Source of the DNA: Desemzia incerta
GTDB taxonomy: Bacteria; Bacillota; Bacilli; Lactobacillales; Carnobacteriaceae
Direction of reading: 5' to 3'
Length of the DNA stretch: 64,000 nt
Assembly: GCF_900115825.1 (NCBI RefSeq)
Contig: NZ_FOXW01000005.1
Location: forward strand, 1-64,000
Part shown: positions 17,272 to 26,111 of the stretch, in pieces
Position numbering within the stretch: position 1 is the stretch's first letter
Layout: each line of letters opens with the position of its first letter
The notes under the pieces: generated by a model
What the model was told of the DNA's origin: nothing
The model's database searches: none
The model's input: the letters and a program-made list of their open reading frames with translations, nothing else
Program-made: the position numbers and the translations under genes

Positions 17272-17538
17272 CTATAAATTTATATCTAAGCAAATTTGTT
17301 TTAAAGTAATGGAGTGACCGTCATCTTTGCGAACAAAAAGCAGCTTTTGGACGTTCATAGTATACAAATCAGTTAACGTTAGATGATTTTTTCTCAAGAT
17401 CATTTCAAGTGGAATATCCAATTCGTCATCAGCATTCAAAATGAAATCTTCTTGGTCGATTTTCAACTCTATTTCAGCGTCATTTTTGACTAAAACAAAA
17501 ACGTATTGGACATTTAATACTTTTTCAATATGGTCCAT
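17272..17538 (-). CDS. 88-residue protein of unknown function
   Basis: I do not recognise a family. The product is small, acidic in the middle (about residues 20-45) and soluble, with alternating hydrophobic residues that suggest a mostly beta fold. GGGAGTGAG precedes the ATG at good spacing, which supports it being real. It lies on the same strand as, and 196 bases after, the 36-residue peptide gene. Read-through from the peptide promoter could reach it, but a hairpin intervenes. A TATTAT box upstream could be its own -10. Confidence 0.6.
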   Translation of the reverse strand: MDHIEKVLNVQYVFVLVKNDAEIELKIDQEDFILNADDELDIPLEMILRKNHLTLTDLYTMNVQKLLFVRKDDGHSITLKQICLDINL

Positions 17539-17642
17539 TATAGCTCACTCCCATAATACATAAAGGTTGAATGGATATTAAAAGAACATTTTTATCATGT
17601 ATTGAAATAAAGTTTATTTATAAAAAATGTCATTTATGAAAG

Positions 17643-17720
17643 GTGCAAAAGAGGAGGAGATTAGGATAAGTAAATTATCTGTTATCTTAAGAAGGGGTAA
17701 AAGTTCCTCTTTTGCATCTC
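17643..17720 (-). terminator. long-loop hairpin after the peptide gene
   Basis: GCAAAAGAGGA and TCCTCTTTTGC are complementary, separated by about 50 bases that contain GATAA and TTATC. There is no T run immediately after it on the minus strand, so it may stabilise the peptide mRNA or end it only weakly. Confidence 0.45.
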
Positions 17721-17734
17721 TTCAATTCAAACGA

Positions 17735-17845
17735 CTAGAAAAGAACGGGTAATAAAGCGTATGTTCCATACACAACAGGTGGAGCACCAGCAGTAACGAG
17801 AATACCTAAAATTGTAAAAAGATTCTTTTTGACAAATTTTTTCAT
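17735..17845 (-). CDS. 36-residue hydrophobic peptide, candidate pheromone precursor
   Basis: The frame is open further upstream, but AAAGGTCAGGTGATATT places the start at 17845. The peptide begins MKKFVKK, has a hydrophobic middle with GILVTAG, and ends in LLPVLF. A basic N-terminus, hydrophobic core and hydrophobic C-terminal tail are features of short precursors sensed by Rgg/PlcR-type regulators. It is divergent from such a regulator, 96 bases away. It is longer than typical streptococcal SHPs (about 22-24 residues). Alternatives are a membrane-active peptide or a leaderless bacteriocin. The function is inferred from context only. Confidence 0.6.
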   Translation of the reverse strand: MKKFVKKNLFTILGILVTAGAPPVVYGTYALLPVLF

Positions 17846-17876
17846 AATATCACCTGACCTTTCTTTATTTATGTTT

Positions 17877-17919
17877 AGTGTACTACAAAAAAAATCAAAA
17901 AGTAAAATTGTGTCATATA
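17877..17919 (-). promoter_or_regulatory. candidate activator box and promoter of the peptide gene
   Basis: Read on the minus strand: TATATGACACAA (17919-17908), then TTTACT as a possible -35 two bases later, then TACACT (17882-17877) as a -10. The gap from box to -10 is 25 bases. The same 12 bases recur before the gene at 18951. Confidence 0.5.
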
Positions 17920-17941
17920 AGAGAAAGTGAGGAAAAAGCCT

Positions 17942-18838
17942 ATGGAACAAAAATACGGCTATGTATTGAGACGGTTGCGAGAAGAAAAAGGATACTCTTT
18001 AAGGCAAGTATCTAATGGTATTTTATCGACCTCCTTTTTATCGAAGTTTGAACGCGGGGAATCGAACATTTCTTTGAGTCATTTTATCAAAATCATTGAA
18101 CGGATGAATATTTCTTTAGACGAATTTATTTTTGCAGCTAATGAATACAAACCTAGCGAATTAGATCGGTTGATGGCTGACATTGCGACAGCTTACCAGC
18201 GAAACAATACGTCAAAATTGACGCTCATAAAAAACAAAGAGTACGAAAAGTGGGAAGAGTATGGATTGAATGCCTATTTGTGTAATTCGATCATGGCGGA
18301 AGCTAAATTGTTGGACCTGCAAAAAAAAGAAATTGAGAAGAAAAAAAGAGAATACTTAGCCAACTACTTATTCAATATAGAATTATGGGGGAATTATGAG
18401 CTGGTCATTTACGCTAATTCTTTAACGATATTTCCACCATCAACGGTTATTGCATTATCTAAAGAAGTGGTGAAAAAGACATCCATGTATAAATTGGTTC
18501 ATAAAAATTTTCTTCAAACATTAGCCATTTTAATCAATACAACGATTGTCTGCTTAGAAAACAACTTGCTGAATGATGCTTTATATTTTATTTTAACACT
18601 CGAAAATATGCATATGGCAGAGAATTTATTTTATGAACGAACTCTGTTGTTATTCTTAAAAGGGATTTATGAAATCAAAAAAGGCAATATTCCAGAAGGA
18701 GAATCTTTGTGTCGTAAAGCAATCGATACGATGTATACCATAGGATCTGAAGACTTAGCGATCAGTCATGAAGAATACGTTAATGAGATGATTCAATTAA
18801 AAAAAGAAGAATCTGTAATTATAGATTCCACTATATGA
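17942..18838 (+). CDS. Rgg/GadR/MutR-family transcriptional regulator
   Basis: The 298-residue protein has an N-terminal helix-turn-helix (about residues 5-60) with the Rgg-type pattern LRRLREEKGYSLRQVS, STSFLSKFERGESNISL and an aromatic FIFAANEY end. A helical C-terminal domain of about 230 residues follows, resembling the TPR-like peptide-binding domain of Rgg, PlcR and ComR. Such proteins are activated by imported short peptides. A GTG 15 bases upstream is open, but AGTGAGG is spaced for the ATG at 17942. A small hydrophobic peptide gene is divergent, and a second box overlaps this gene's own stop codon. Confidence 0.88.
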   Translation: MEQKYGYVLRRLREEKGYSLRQVSNGILSTSFLSKFERGESNISLSHFIKIIERMNISLDEFIFAANEYKPSELDRLMADIATAYQRNNTSKLTLIKNKEYEKWEEYGLNAYLCNSIMAEAKLLDLQKKEIEKKKREYLANYLFNIELWGNYELVIYANSLTIFPPSTVIALSKEVVKKTSMYKLVHKNFLQTLAILINTTIVCLENNLLNDALYFILTLENMHMAENLFYERTLLLFLKGIYEIKKGNIPEGESLCRKAIDTMYTIGSEDLAISHEEYVNEMIQLKKEESVIIDSTI

Positions 18839-18875
18839 CACAAAAACGTAAGTTATCTTTTTGATTCAGTATGAG
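18832..18875 (+). promoter_or_regulatory. second copy of the activator box, before the 66-residue gene
   Basis: TATATGACACAA (18832-18843) overlaps the regulator's stop codon. A possible -10 TATGAG lies at 18870-18875, a 26-base gap, and the -35 position is weak. Orientation relative to the downstream gene matches that of the peptide promoter. Confidence 0.5.
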
Positions 18876-18950
18876 TTGAAGTAAGAGAAAAAAATGGAAT
18901 AAAGCTGCTTCAAGGAGAATAACTCAAGAAGAGCTATAAGGAGAAATAGT

Positions 18951-19151
18951 ATGTGGTTTTTTGTAGGATTTTTATTATTAGCGATAGCAGTGCTGGTATA
19001 TTTTAATGAAGGTGGACCTGCAACGATTGAAATATTCGGGATGATTGGTTTATTCATTTTCTTCATGTATCTTGAACTATGGCCGTTAAGCGCTATTGTA
19101 GTCATTATTTGGGTGTATCGAAAATATCTGAAAGCCAAGCGAAATCGATGA
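18951..19151 (+). CDS. 66-residue two-helix membrane protein
   Basis: No family recognised. It has one hydrophobic helix at about residues 2-18 and a longer hydrophobic stretch at 27-56, with a short acidic/glycine turn (NEGGP) between, and ends in a basic tail KAKRNR. AAGGAG precedes the ATG. It follows the Rgg-like gene on the same strand with a shared upstream box, so it is a likely target of that regulator; this is inference. A strong terminator follows. Confidence 0.72.
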   Translation: MWFFVGFLLLAIAVLVYFNEGGPATIEIFGMIGLFIFFMYLELWPLSAIVVIIWVYRKYLKAKRNR

Positions 19152-19187
19152 TAAAAAGAGGTTGGGAACATTCCCAGCCTCTTTTTA
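19152..19187. terminator. bidirectional terminator
   Basis: AAAAAGAGGTTGGGA pairs with TCCCAGCCTCTTTTT (one G-U). It serves the 66-residue gene (+) and the NmrA-like gene (-). Confidence 0.92.
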
Positions 19188-19188
19188 T

Positions 19189-20061
19189 TTACTCGACAGT
19201 ATTTAAATAATAGACGATTTCCGTCAAAGATTGTTTTAAAGATATCGCTGGTCTTCCCATCAAGTAAGGCAGGTCCGCACTTTCGACATCTAAATCCCCT
19301 TTTCTGATAGCTCGCTGGATATCTAAAGAAAACTCAGCCATCACATCGGGAGTTCCGTTCGCAATCAATACTTCCTGATAGGTTTTGTCATCTACGTTTC
19401 GAACAATCACTCGCCTTCCCAGGATAGAGGTTAATTCCCTAGCCATATCTGCATAACTTGAAGGAATACCTGAGAGTTCGTAAATTTTATTAGTGTGTTT
19501 ACCAGAAGCCAAAACGGCGGCCGCAGCTTCGGCGTAATCAACTCTTGGAACCCAACCAACTCTGCCGCTTTCAGCCGCTGTCAAAACAGGACCTCCAGCC
19601 AGAACATTCTTAATCACAGGGATCTCATTTTCTACATACCAGTTGTTGCGCAAGAAAGTATAGGGAATACCGCTTTTAATGATCGCAGCTTCTGTTTGGC
19701 GATGAACTTCAGCAACAGGTAGAGAACTAGTTTCTGCTTTGGATACGCTAGTATAAACAAGTAAGCCGACACCTGTTCGTTCGGCAGCATAAATGACGTT
19801 GGAATGTTGTCGGATGCGAGTTTCATCATCGCCTTGGGAAGATATCAGCAATAACCGATCAATTCCTGTAAAAGCTGCTTCTAATGAAGCAGGATCTTCG
19901 TAATCCGCTTGACGTATTTCAATTCTTTGCTCTTTAAATCGTTCTGCTTTAGCCAGGTCTCTGACTGATACTGCTAATTGTTCGGTTGGCACACGTTCCA
20001 ATAAAGCTTGAACGACTTTTACCCCTAACATTCCTGTAGCACCAGTGATTAAAATCTTCAT
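19189..20061 (-). CDS. NmrA-like / quinone-oxidoreductase-2-like NAD(P)-binding protein
   Basis: The 290-residue atypical short-chain dehydrogenase has an N-terminal ITGATGMLGVKVV nucleotide loop, RDLAKAERF after beta-2, and LLISSQGDDE near 74-83. It has TFLRNNWYVEN near 137-147, the NmrA/QorB-like substrate region. The usual Tyr-x-x-x-Lys pair is missing, as in this subfamily. It may reduce quinones or act as a redox sensor. GGAGGG precedes the ATG. It is not in an evident operon. Confidence 0.82.
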   Translation of the reverse strand: MKILITGATGMLGVKVVQALLERVPTEQLAVSVRDLAKAERFKEQRIEIRQADYEDPASLEAAFTGIDRLLLISSQGDDETRIRQHSNVIYAAERTGVGLLVYTSVSKAETSSLPVAEVHRQTEAAIIKSGIPYTFLRNNWYVENEIPVIKNVLAGGPVLTAAESGRVGWVPRVDYAEAAAAVLASGKHTNKIYELSGIPSSYADMARELTSILGRRVIVRNVDDKTYQEVLIANGTPDVMAEFSLDIQRAIRKGDLDVESADLPYLMGRPAISLKQSLTEIVYYLNTVE

Positions 20062-20121
20062 ACTGAACCCTCCGAAAAATAGATTTTTTATACTGTCTAA
20101 ATCAACCTGTTAGACCGCAAG

Positions 20122-20158
20122 TACAAAAAAAAGCTCAATGAACAATTCATTAAGCTCT
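20122..20158 (-). terminator. terminator after the YbjQ-like gene
   Basis: AGCTCAATGAA pairs with TTCATTAAGCT (one mismatch), with a run of T on the minus strand. Confidence 0.7.
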
Positions 20159-20174
20159 GAACACATATAGAAAA

Positions 20175-20495
20175 TCAATTTAATTTAACAGCTGTTCCAC
20201 TGCAAGTGACCATGATCATTCCATTGTCTGCGCCCAATGTTTCATAGTCCATTTTAACGCCTACAACAGCATCTGCTCCCATTTGCGCAGCACGATTAAC
20301 CATTTCGTCTAAAGCATTTTCACGAGCTTGCAGAATTTCATCTTCATATCCTTGTGAACGGCCGCCAAAAAAGTTTCTCATTCCTGCTCCAAGATCTTTC
20401 AAGAAATTGATTCCTGAAATCACTTCGCCAAATACGATTCCTTCATAAGAAGCAATTGTTCTGCCTTCTACACTTCCAGTTGTTGTTACAATCAT
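20175..20495 (-). CDS. YbjQ / UPF0145 family protein
   Basis: A 106-residue protein with the YbjQ pattern: start [25 protein letters not shown], the central [18 protein letters not shown], and the C-terminal [17 protein letters not shown]. The family forms pentameric beta-rich rings and was once labelled heavy-metal binding; its role is unclear. The frame opens 16 codons upstream, but GGAGGCG is spaced for the start at 20495. Confidence 0.9.
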   Translation of the reverse strand: MIVTTTGSVEGRTIASYEGIVFGEVISGINFLKDLGAGMRNFFGGRSQGYEDEILQARENALDEMVNRAAQMGADAVVGVKMDYETLGADNGMIMVTCSGTAVKLN

Positions 20496-20574
20496 GTCAA
20501 CGCCTCCAAAAATTAGTAGTGGTATACGTGTAGAGTATACCACTACTAAAACAAAAGCAAAACTATTGGGTGAA

Positions 20575-21447
20575 CTATCCGTTTACAACTGTACCGCCAT
20601 TTACGTGGATTACTTGTCCAGTAACATAGCTGGAATCAGAGCTTGCCAAGTAAACATAAGCTGGAGCCAACTCATAAGCTTCTCCGGCTCTTTCCATTGG
20701 GACAGAAGCTCCGAATTCTTCTTTATCTGTAGATCCGGTAGTTGCTGGAATCAATGGAGTCCAAATTGGACCAGGAGCTACACCGTTGACTCGAATATTT
20801 TTATCTAAAAATTCTTGGTTTTGTGCCAACGATCTCGTAAATGTCACAATAGCCCCTTTAGTTGACGAGTAGTCTAACAAGGTAGGATTACCTTGGTAAG
20901 CAGTCACAGAGGTTGAATTGATGACGACTCCATTGTCGTTTAAATACGGAAGAGCTGCTTTTGCAAAGTAAAACATAGAGAAGATGTTGGTTCTAAAAGT
21001 ACGGTGAAGCTGTTCATCAGTGATATCTAATATGGATTCTTGAGCCAATTGTTGGGCAGCATTATTTACCAAGATATCAATATTTCCAAATTCTGCTACC
21101 GTTTTTTCTACTACTTCATTTGCGAAATCAGAATCTCCGACATCGCCAGTGAACCAGAGTACGGGTCTGCTAAGTTCTTCGATACGACTTCTAACTGCAG
21201 CAGCATCTTCATGTTGTTCAACATCAACCAAAGCTAACTTAGCGCCTTCTTTAGCGTAAGCAATAGCTACAGCTGCACCAATACCGCTATCTGCACCTGT
21301 AATGATAGCAACTTTTCCTTCTAATTTCCCAGCTGCTTTATAATTAGGACTTTCGATTAACGGTTCGGGAGACATTTTTTTGTTCTTGTCTTCTTGAAGA
21401 TAATTTTCTTTAGGAGCTTGAGTGTCGAGATTTTTTTCATCTGCCAT
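20575..21447 (-). CDS. general-stress short-chain dehydrogenase (YhdF/YdaD-like)
   Basis: The 290-residue SDR has a 40-residue polar N-terminal extension (with [20 protein letters not shown]) typical of the stress-linked GspC/YdaD group. The cofactor loop [10 protein letters not shown] lies at about 50-59, NNAA near 128, and the catalytic Ser and Tyr-x-x-x-Lys (INSTSV; YSSTKG) near 177-197. GHVNGGTVV-type C-terminal sequence follows. The substrate is unknown. AAGGATGG precedes the ATG. Confidence 0.9.
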   Translation of the reverse strand: MADEKNLDTQAPKENYLQEDKNKKMSPEPLIESPNYKAAGKLEGKVAIITGADSGIGAAVAIAYAKEGAKLALVDVEQHEDAAAVRSRIEELSRPVLWFTGDVGDSDFANEVVEKTVAEFGNIDILVNNAAQQLAQESILDITDEQLHRTFRTNIFSMFYFAKAALPYLNDNGVVINSTSVTAYQGNPTLLDYSSTKGAIVTFTRSLAQNQEFLDKNIRVNGVAPGPIWTPLIPATTGSTDKEEFGASVPMERAGEAYELAPAYVYLASSDSSYVTGQVIHVNGGTVVNG

Positions 21448-21606
21448 TAAAATACACCATCCTTAGTAAAGTTATTTTCAAGAATAGAGTAGCAACCGGT
21501 TTTAAAAATTACAATCAATAAGGCTTCGAGTGCCGGATAATTGGTTTATAAAACTAAAAAAAGTATACTAAAGTTAGAGATTAAGTTTGTTATAGGAGGG
21601 TCTCTT

Positions 21607-22059
21607 TTGCCTAAAATAGAACGTAAAACACATAAAGTAGAAAATGACACAGAAGAAGATATCGAATTAAAGTCAGGTCGGTTTAGAATTTATTTCCAAA
21701 ACAGGTATACGTTAATTTCTTTGTTAAATGATTCACTGGTTGGGCTTGTTTATATATTAGGAAGTATCAGTTCTCTTATAGGGTTGCCTAGCATTTATGG
21801 CACTTATTTTTACTTGGCTGGTGGGGTATTTTTGATTTTACGACCACTGATCAAGATTATTCACAATATTTATATTTACAAAGATGCGGAAGAAAGAAGA
21901 GAAGAAGAGCGAAAAGAAAAAGAGCAAGAACAAAAAGAACAAAAAGAAAATGAAGAAGGAGACCAAGAAAGTCATCAAGAAGACCAAGAGTATAATCAAG
22001 AATATTATGGGGATGAACATAATGAAGAATATGAAAAGGAGGAAAAGGCGGGTTCATAA
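21607..22059 (+). CDS. YrhK-domain membrane protein with charged tail
   Basis: A 150-residue protein, with two hydrophobic helices at about 38-60 and 64-83. The pattern YTLISLLNDSLVGLVYILGS...YLAGGVFLILRPLIKI resembles YrhK domains. It is followed by a 60-residue Glu/Lys/Gln-rich tail that is probably disordered. A frame opens at 21541, but AGGAGGG lies just before the TTG at 21607, which also starts at a natural family position. It is 48 bases upstream of the DUF4153 gene on the same strand and probably co-transcribed. Function unknown. Confidence 0.75.
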   Translation: MPKIERKTHKVENDTEEDIELKSGRFRIYFQNRYTLISLLNDSLVGLVYILGSISSLIGLPSIYGTYFYLAGGVFLILRPLIKIIHNIYIYKDAEERREEERKEKEQEQKEQKENEEGDQESHQEDQEYNQEYYGDEHNEEYEKEEKAGS

Positions 22060-22107
22060 GAGCGGTTAAGCAAGAGCTGCATTTAGCCACAGAGAGGATG
22101 GAACGAG

Positions 22108-23895
22108 ATGAAATGGAAGCAATTTTTCAAAGGACGTATGCAGAGTTTGACTACGGCAATTAGCAGGTTTCCATTAACAGTACTGTTTTTAGTGCTGGCC
22201 GCAATTATTAACACCCTTAATATCCAAACAGAAAATGTGGAATATGTTGAATGGATGTTAGCGTGTTTTATGGGAGCTTTAGCAGCGGCAGTTGCACAAG
22301 TGAGTTATGAACATTTTTTTAGAGAAAAAGAGAAAATGTGGTATGTTCTGTTCGTTCCTGTTCTTCTTTTTGCACTCTTGTATTATTTTATGATCGATAT
22401 AGAATCGGATATGTTTTCGCTAAAAGTTGTGGTCCGGACAGTCGCATTAGCATTTGCCTTATTAATGGCTTTTATTTGGATTCCAAGTATAAAGAACCGC
22501 TTATCTTTCAGTGATTCCTTTACGGCTGGTTTTAAATCCTTATTTACAACGATCATGTTCTCGATTGTTTTAGGAGCAGGAATATTGTCTATCTTGTCCG
22601 CAGTCAATGTGTTATTGATCAATGTGGACTATCGGTTATTCTTGCATGCATCAAATATAGTGGCGTCTTTATTCGCACCTCTTTTATTTTTATCGTATAT
22701 CCCTGTCTACTTACAGCAAAACGAGTCCAGTTCAGAGCAAATAAACCAATCAGCTGAAGTAGATGAAGCCATCAGTGTTCCAAAAACGTTAGAAGTTTTG
22801 TTGACGTATATTGTCATTCCTTTAACGATGGTTTTCACGATTATCTTGGCTTTATATATTTTAATGAATATAGGAAGAGACTTCTGGATCAACAATCTAT
22901 TGGAGCCAATGTTGGTAAGTTATGCAATTGTAGTGATTCTGGTCATGTTATTCATTGGCCGACTAGACAATAAAATGGTTGTCTATTTTAGGTTGGTTTT
23001 TCCAAAGATATTATTTTTGATCGTCCTTCTTCAAACGGTTGCTTCAGTGATCCAAATTAGCGAAAAAGGATTGACGATCGGACGCTATTACGTCATTTTA
23101 TTTGGGGTATTTGCTATTATAGCTAGTATCATTTTTAGTATTTGGCCAAAACAGAAAAATGGATTAGTGGCTGCAGTATTGATTGTTTTTTCTCTTATTT
23201 CCATCACACCTCCTGTAGATGCTTTTACAGTCAGTAAAAACGGACAGATTGCTTTCTTAGAAGCTACCTTGAAAAATAATGAAATGTTGAAGGGTAATGA
23301 GCTTCAACCGCGAAGCGACTTGCCTGAAAACGAACAGCGGAAAATAATGGAGACGGTGAATGATCTGGAACAAAATGGAAATATAAAAGAGGTATCCTTC
23401 TTACCTGACGATTATCAAACTTCAACAGATTTTGAATCTGCTTTTGGATTTGATCCATACAACGATGGAACAATCATAGAGGAGTATAGTTATTATTATT
23501 TTGAATGGACAGAAGAAACGGCGGTAAATGTTTCAGATTACCAGCAATTGATAAAGGTGCAATTCGACACGTTAAATACTTCGTCCAATGAGGCGGTCCA
23601 AACCATTGAAATAGAAGGGAACACTTATCAACTAGAGACACAAGAAGCAGAGGATGATCTTATCTTACTATTAAAGGATCAAGAAAATGGAGAAATCATC
23701 CAAACCAATGTAACGAATGCGCTGGAAGAAATTGAACCTTCTTCAGATTTTAATCAAGCAGACTTAACATTTGAACAAGCTTTTATTGAAAATGAAAACA
23801 ATGCTGCGATAGTAGATACCTTAGTTATGCAATTGAATGATAACAATGATCAAGGCTATTCCGGTGAATTGTTTGTATTTGTCAGTATCAAATAA
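22108..23895 (+). CDS. DUF4153 polytopic membrane protein
   Basis: A 595-residue protein with about ten hydrophobic helices in the first 375 residues and a soluble C-terminal part of about 220 residues, which has many acidic residues and probably faces outside. The N-terminal membrane part fits the DUF4153 family (FPLTVLFLVLAAIINT, SFSDSFTAGFKSLFTT). Members are uncharacterised. AGAGAGGATGGAACGAG precedes the ATG. It lies between a YrhK-like gene and the SRAP gene, which starts 15 bases after its stop. Confidence 0.8.
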   Translation: MKWKQFFKGRMQSLTTAISRFPLTVLFLVLAAIINTLNIQTENVEYVEWMLACFMGALAAAVAQVSYEHFFREKEKMWYVLFVPVLLFALLYYFMIDIESDMFSLKVVVRTVALAFALLMAFIWIPSIKNRLSFSDSFTAGFKSLFTTIMFSIVLGAGILSILSAVNVLLINVDYRLFLHASNIVASLFAPLLFLSYIPVYLQQNESSSEQINQSAEVDEAISVPKTLEVLLTYIVIPLTMVFTIILALYILMNIGRDFWINNLLEPMLVSYAIVVILVMLFIGRLDNKMVVYFRLVFPKILFLIVLLQTVASVIQISEKGLTIGRYYVILFGVFAIIASIIFSIWPKQKNGLVAAVLIVFSLISITPPVDAFTVSKNGQIAFLEATLKNNEMLKGNELQPRSDLPENEQRKIMETVNDLEQNGNIKEVSFLPDDYQTSTDFESAFGFDPYNDGTIIEEYSYYYFEWTEETAVNVSDYQQLIKVQFDTLNTSSNEAVQTIEIEGNTYQLETQEAEDDLILLLKDQENGEIIQTNVTNALEEIEPSSDFNQADLTFEQAFIENENNAAIVDTLVMQLNDNNDQGYSGELFVFVSIK

Positions 23896-23910
23896 AAGGA
23901 GTAGATAATC

Positions 23911-24486
23911 GTGTGCGGAAGATACTCTTTAGAAGTTAGTAAAGAACGTTTAACTGAACGATACAACTTGGAAAAAATACCCTCTGATTATCAGGAGAGA
24001 GAAGAAATTTTTCCTGCGACTGTTGCCCCCATCATTTTACCGGATACAGGTCTTGCCTTTTTAGAGTGGGGCTTCACTCCTCAGTTTGCTAAACGTCCGC
24101 TTATCAATGCTCGAGCAGAAACGATCTTAGAAAAGCCGACTTTTAGTAAAGCTTTTAGAACGATGCGTTGCTTAATTCCTGCGACAGCATTTTTTGAATG
24201 GGAAAAAGGAGAAGAAAAGAAAACCAAACGCAGAATAACGGTAACCAATCAAACGATTTTCTCCATAGCAGGAATATGCGACTATTTCTTAGACGAAGAA
24301 GGAAGAGAACAGTTGAAATACTCTTTGATTACGACCGAGGCAAATGATCAAATGAAACAAATCCATCATCGGATGCCGGTGATTCTTAGACCAGAAGATG
24401 AATCAGAGTATTTAAATAAAGAACAGGAACCTGAAAAAGTTCATCAACTATTAAAACCGAGTGAATTAAAACTAGTGATTATATAA
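23911..24486 (+). CDS. SRAP (YedK/HMCES-like) DNA-crosslink protein
   Basis: The 191-residue protein begins MCGRYSL, so after Met removal Cys2 is the N-terminal nucleophile that bonds to abasic sites in single-stranded DNA. Other active-site parts are present: NARAETI near 67-73, the Glu in AFFEWEKG near 95-102, and HHRMPVIL near 151-158. The start is GTG after AAAGGAG. SRAP proteins shield abasic sites during replication. It is probably the third gene of a YrhK-DUF4153-SRAP unit that ends in a terminator. Confidence 0.94.
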   Translation: MCGRYSLEVSKERLTERYNLEKIPSDYQEREEIFPATVAPIILPDTGLAFLEWGFTPQFAKRPLINARAETILEKPTFSKAFRTMRCLIPATAFFEWEKGEEKKTKRRITVTNQTIFSIAGICDYFLDEEGREQLKYSLITTEANDQMKQIHHRMPVILRPEDESEYLNKEQEPEKVHQLLKPSELKLVII

Positions 24487-24512
24487 AAAAGCAGAGAAAT
24501 CTGCTTTTTTAT
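24484..24512 (+). terminator. terminator after the SRAP gene
   Basis: AAAAAAGCAGA pairs with TCTGCTTTTTT around a four-base loop. Confidence 0.88.
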
Positions 24513-24675
24513 TTTATTTGAATATTCAGAATGTTCTGGGATACTCACCTTGAAATCAAGGCACTATAGGTGTAAGGTTATAGAAAAGACGTTATTCGTT
24601 GAATTAAAATGAACGAGAAGGGAGAAGAAACGAGCAGGAAAAGATAGCGGATATAAATATAAGGAGCGAAGTTGT

Positions 24676-26100
24676 GTGAAGAAAACAGAAATCCGGAATC
24701 GTGTGATCCGGGAATCAAAAGGGAAATTCAGTGTAGCAGTCAAAAAATTGGTGAAAGATCCCATTAAGTTAGACATTCTTACAATTGCTTGGCCCGTGTT
24801 GATGGAGTTAGTATTGAGTTCAGTTTTTGGTATGATTGATATGATGATGTTAGGGAATATTCCTAACAATACTTACGCTGCAGCTGCAGTATCGTCTGTA
24901 GGGTTGACGAACCAGCCATTATTCTTAGCACTTTCCGTAGTACAAGCATTGAATGTTGGTGGAACGGCTATGATTGCTCGGTATTATGGTGCTGGAGAGA
25001 AGAAACGAATGGAAAATGTTTTAAAACATGTCATGTTGTTTGGACTCTTTTTTTCTATTCCTATTTCTGCTTTTGGGTTATTGAATGCAGAAAATATTAT
25101 GTCCTTTATGGGTGGAGAAGCACATGCTATTGAAATAGGTGCTAGCTATTTTAGAGTTATTTGTATTAGTTACTTATTCCAGTCTTTTAATATTAGTATT
25201 ACTGGAGCTTTAAGAGGTATCGGGCAGACACAGATTCCGATGCGCATCAATGTTTTAGTGAACTTTTTAAACGTTTTAGGAAACGCAGTCTTGATTTATG
25301 GACTGCTGGGCGCTCCTGCACTGGGCGTTGTAGGTGCAGCAACATCAACGGCAACGGCCAACTTAATCGCTAGTGTATTATTAGTCCGCTTCTTGATGAA
25401 AGGTAACAGCGAATTGCCGTTTTCTTTCAAACGCAAATTCAAATTTGATACGGGTACATTAAAAAATCTAGTTCGTATCGGTATGCCTTCTGCAATCGAG
25501 CAATTGATCTTAAGAGCAGGAGTCATTTTATTCATTCAAATCGTATCTAGTCTGGGAACGGTTATTTTTGCGGCCCATCAAATCGGTATGAACTTATTGA
25601 GTTTATCCTTTACCACTGGTCAAGCCTTTGGTATTTCCTCTTCTTCATTGGTTGGGCGTTCGCTTGGGAAGAAAGACACTCAGTTAGCTTCTGAATATGC
25701 TAAGAAAACAAGTATGATGGGAGCTATAACAGGAATCCTTGTAGGAACGGTATTATTTATTGGGTCAGAGTTTTTTGTCAGCCTCTATTCTAATGACCCG
25801 CAAATCATTCATAATGCTTCTACTGCTTTAAAAATCATCGCAGTTGTTCAACCTTTCCAAACGCATCAATTGATCGTAGCTGGATCGTTACGAGGTGCTG
25901 GGGATACTATGTTCCCGTTGATTTCTACTTTTGTTGGCGTATTAATCGTTCGAGTGATTTCTGCTTACTTTTTCGTTTTTGTACTAAATTTAGGATTAGT
26001 CGGAGCTTGGATGGGAATCGTTTTAGACCAGTTCCTGCGTTGGATTTTAGTTGGTGCTCGCTTTAAAGCGGGTAAATGGAAAAGTATCGTCATTCATTAG
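24676..26100 (+). CDS. MATE family efflux transporter
   Basis: A 474-residue protein with about twelve membrane helices in the MATE pattern. Visible parts are DILTIAWPVLMELVLSS, SVFGMIDMMMLG, GGTAMIARYYGAG, and a second-half GIGMPSAIEQL-like repeat. Such pumps exchange Na+ or H+ for cationic drugs or metabolites. The start is GTG after AAGGAG; the N-terminal 30 residues are basic and precede helix 1. It is a single gene. The substrate is unknown. Confidence 0.92.
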   Translation: MKKTEIRNRVIRESKGKFSVAVKKLVKDPIKLDILTIAWPVLMELVLSSVFGMIDMMMLGNIPNNTYAAAAVSSVGLTNQPLFLALSVVQALNVGGTAMIARYYGAGEKKRMENVLKHVMLFGLFFSIPISAFGLLNAENIMSFMGGEAHAIEIGASYFRVICISYLFQSFNISITGALRGIGQTQIPMRINVLVNFLNVLGNAVLIYGLLGAPALGVVGAATSTATANLIASVLLVRFLMKGNSELPFSFKRKFKFDTGTLKNLVRIGMPSAIEQLILRAGVILFIQIVSSLGTVIFAAHQIGMNLLSLSFTTGQAFGISSSSLVGRSLGKKDTQLASEYAKKTSMMGAITGILVGTVLFIGSEFFVSLYSNDPQIIHNASTALKIIAVVQPFQTHQLIVAGSLRGAGDTMFPLISTFVGVLIVRVISAYFFVFVLNLGLVGAWMGIVLDQFLRWILVGARFKAGKWKSIVIH

Positions 26101-26111
26101 CAAACATTTAA

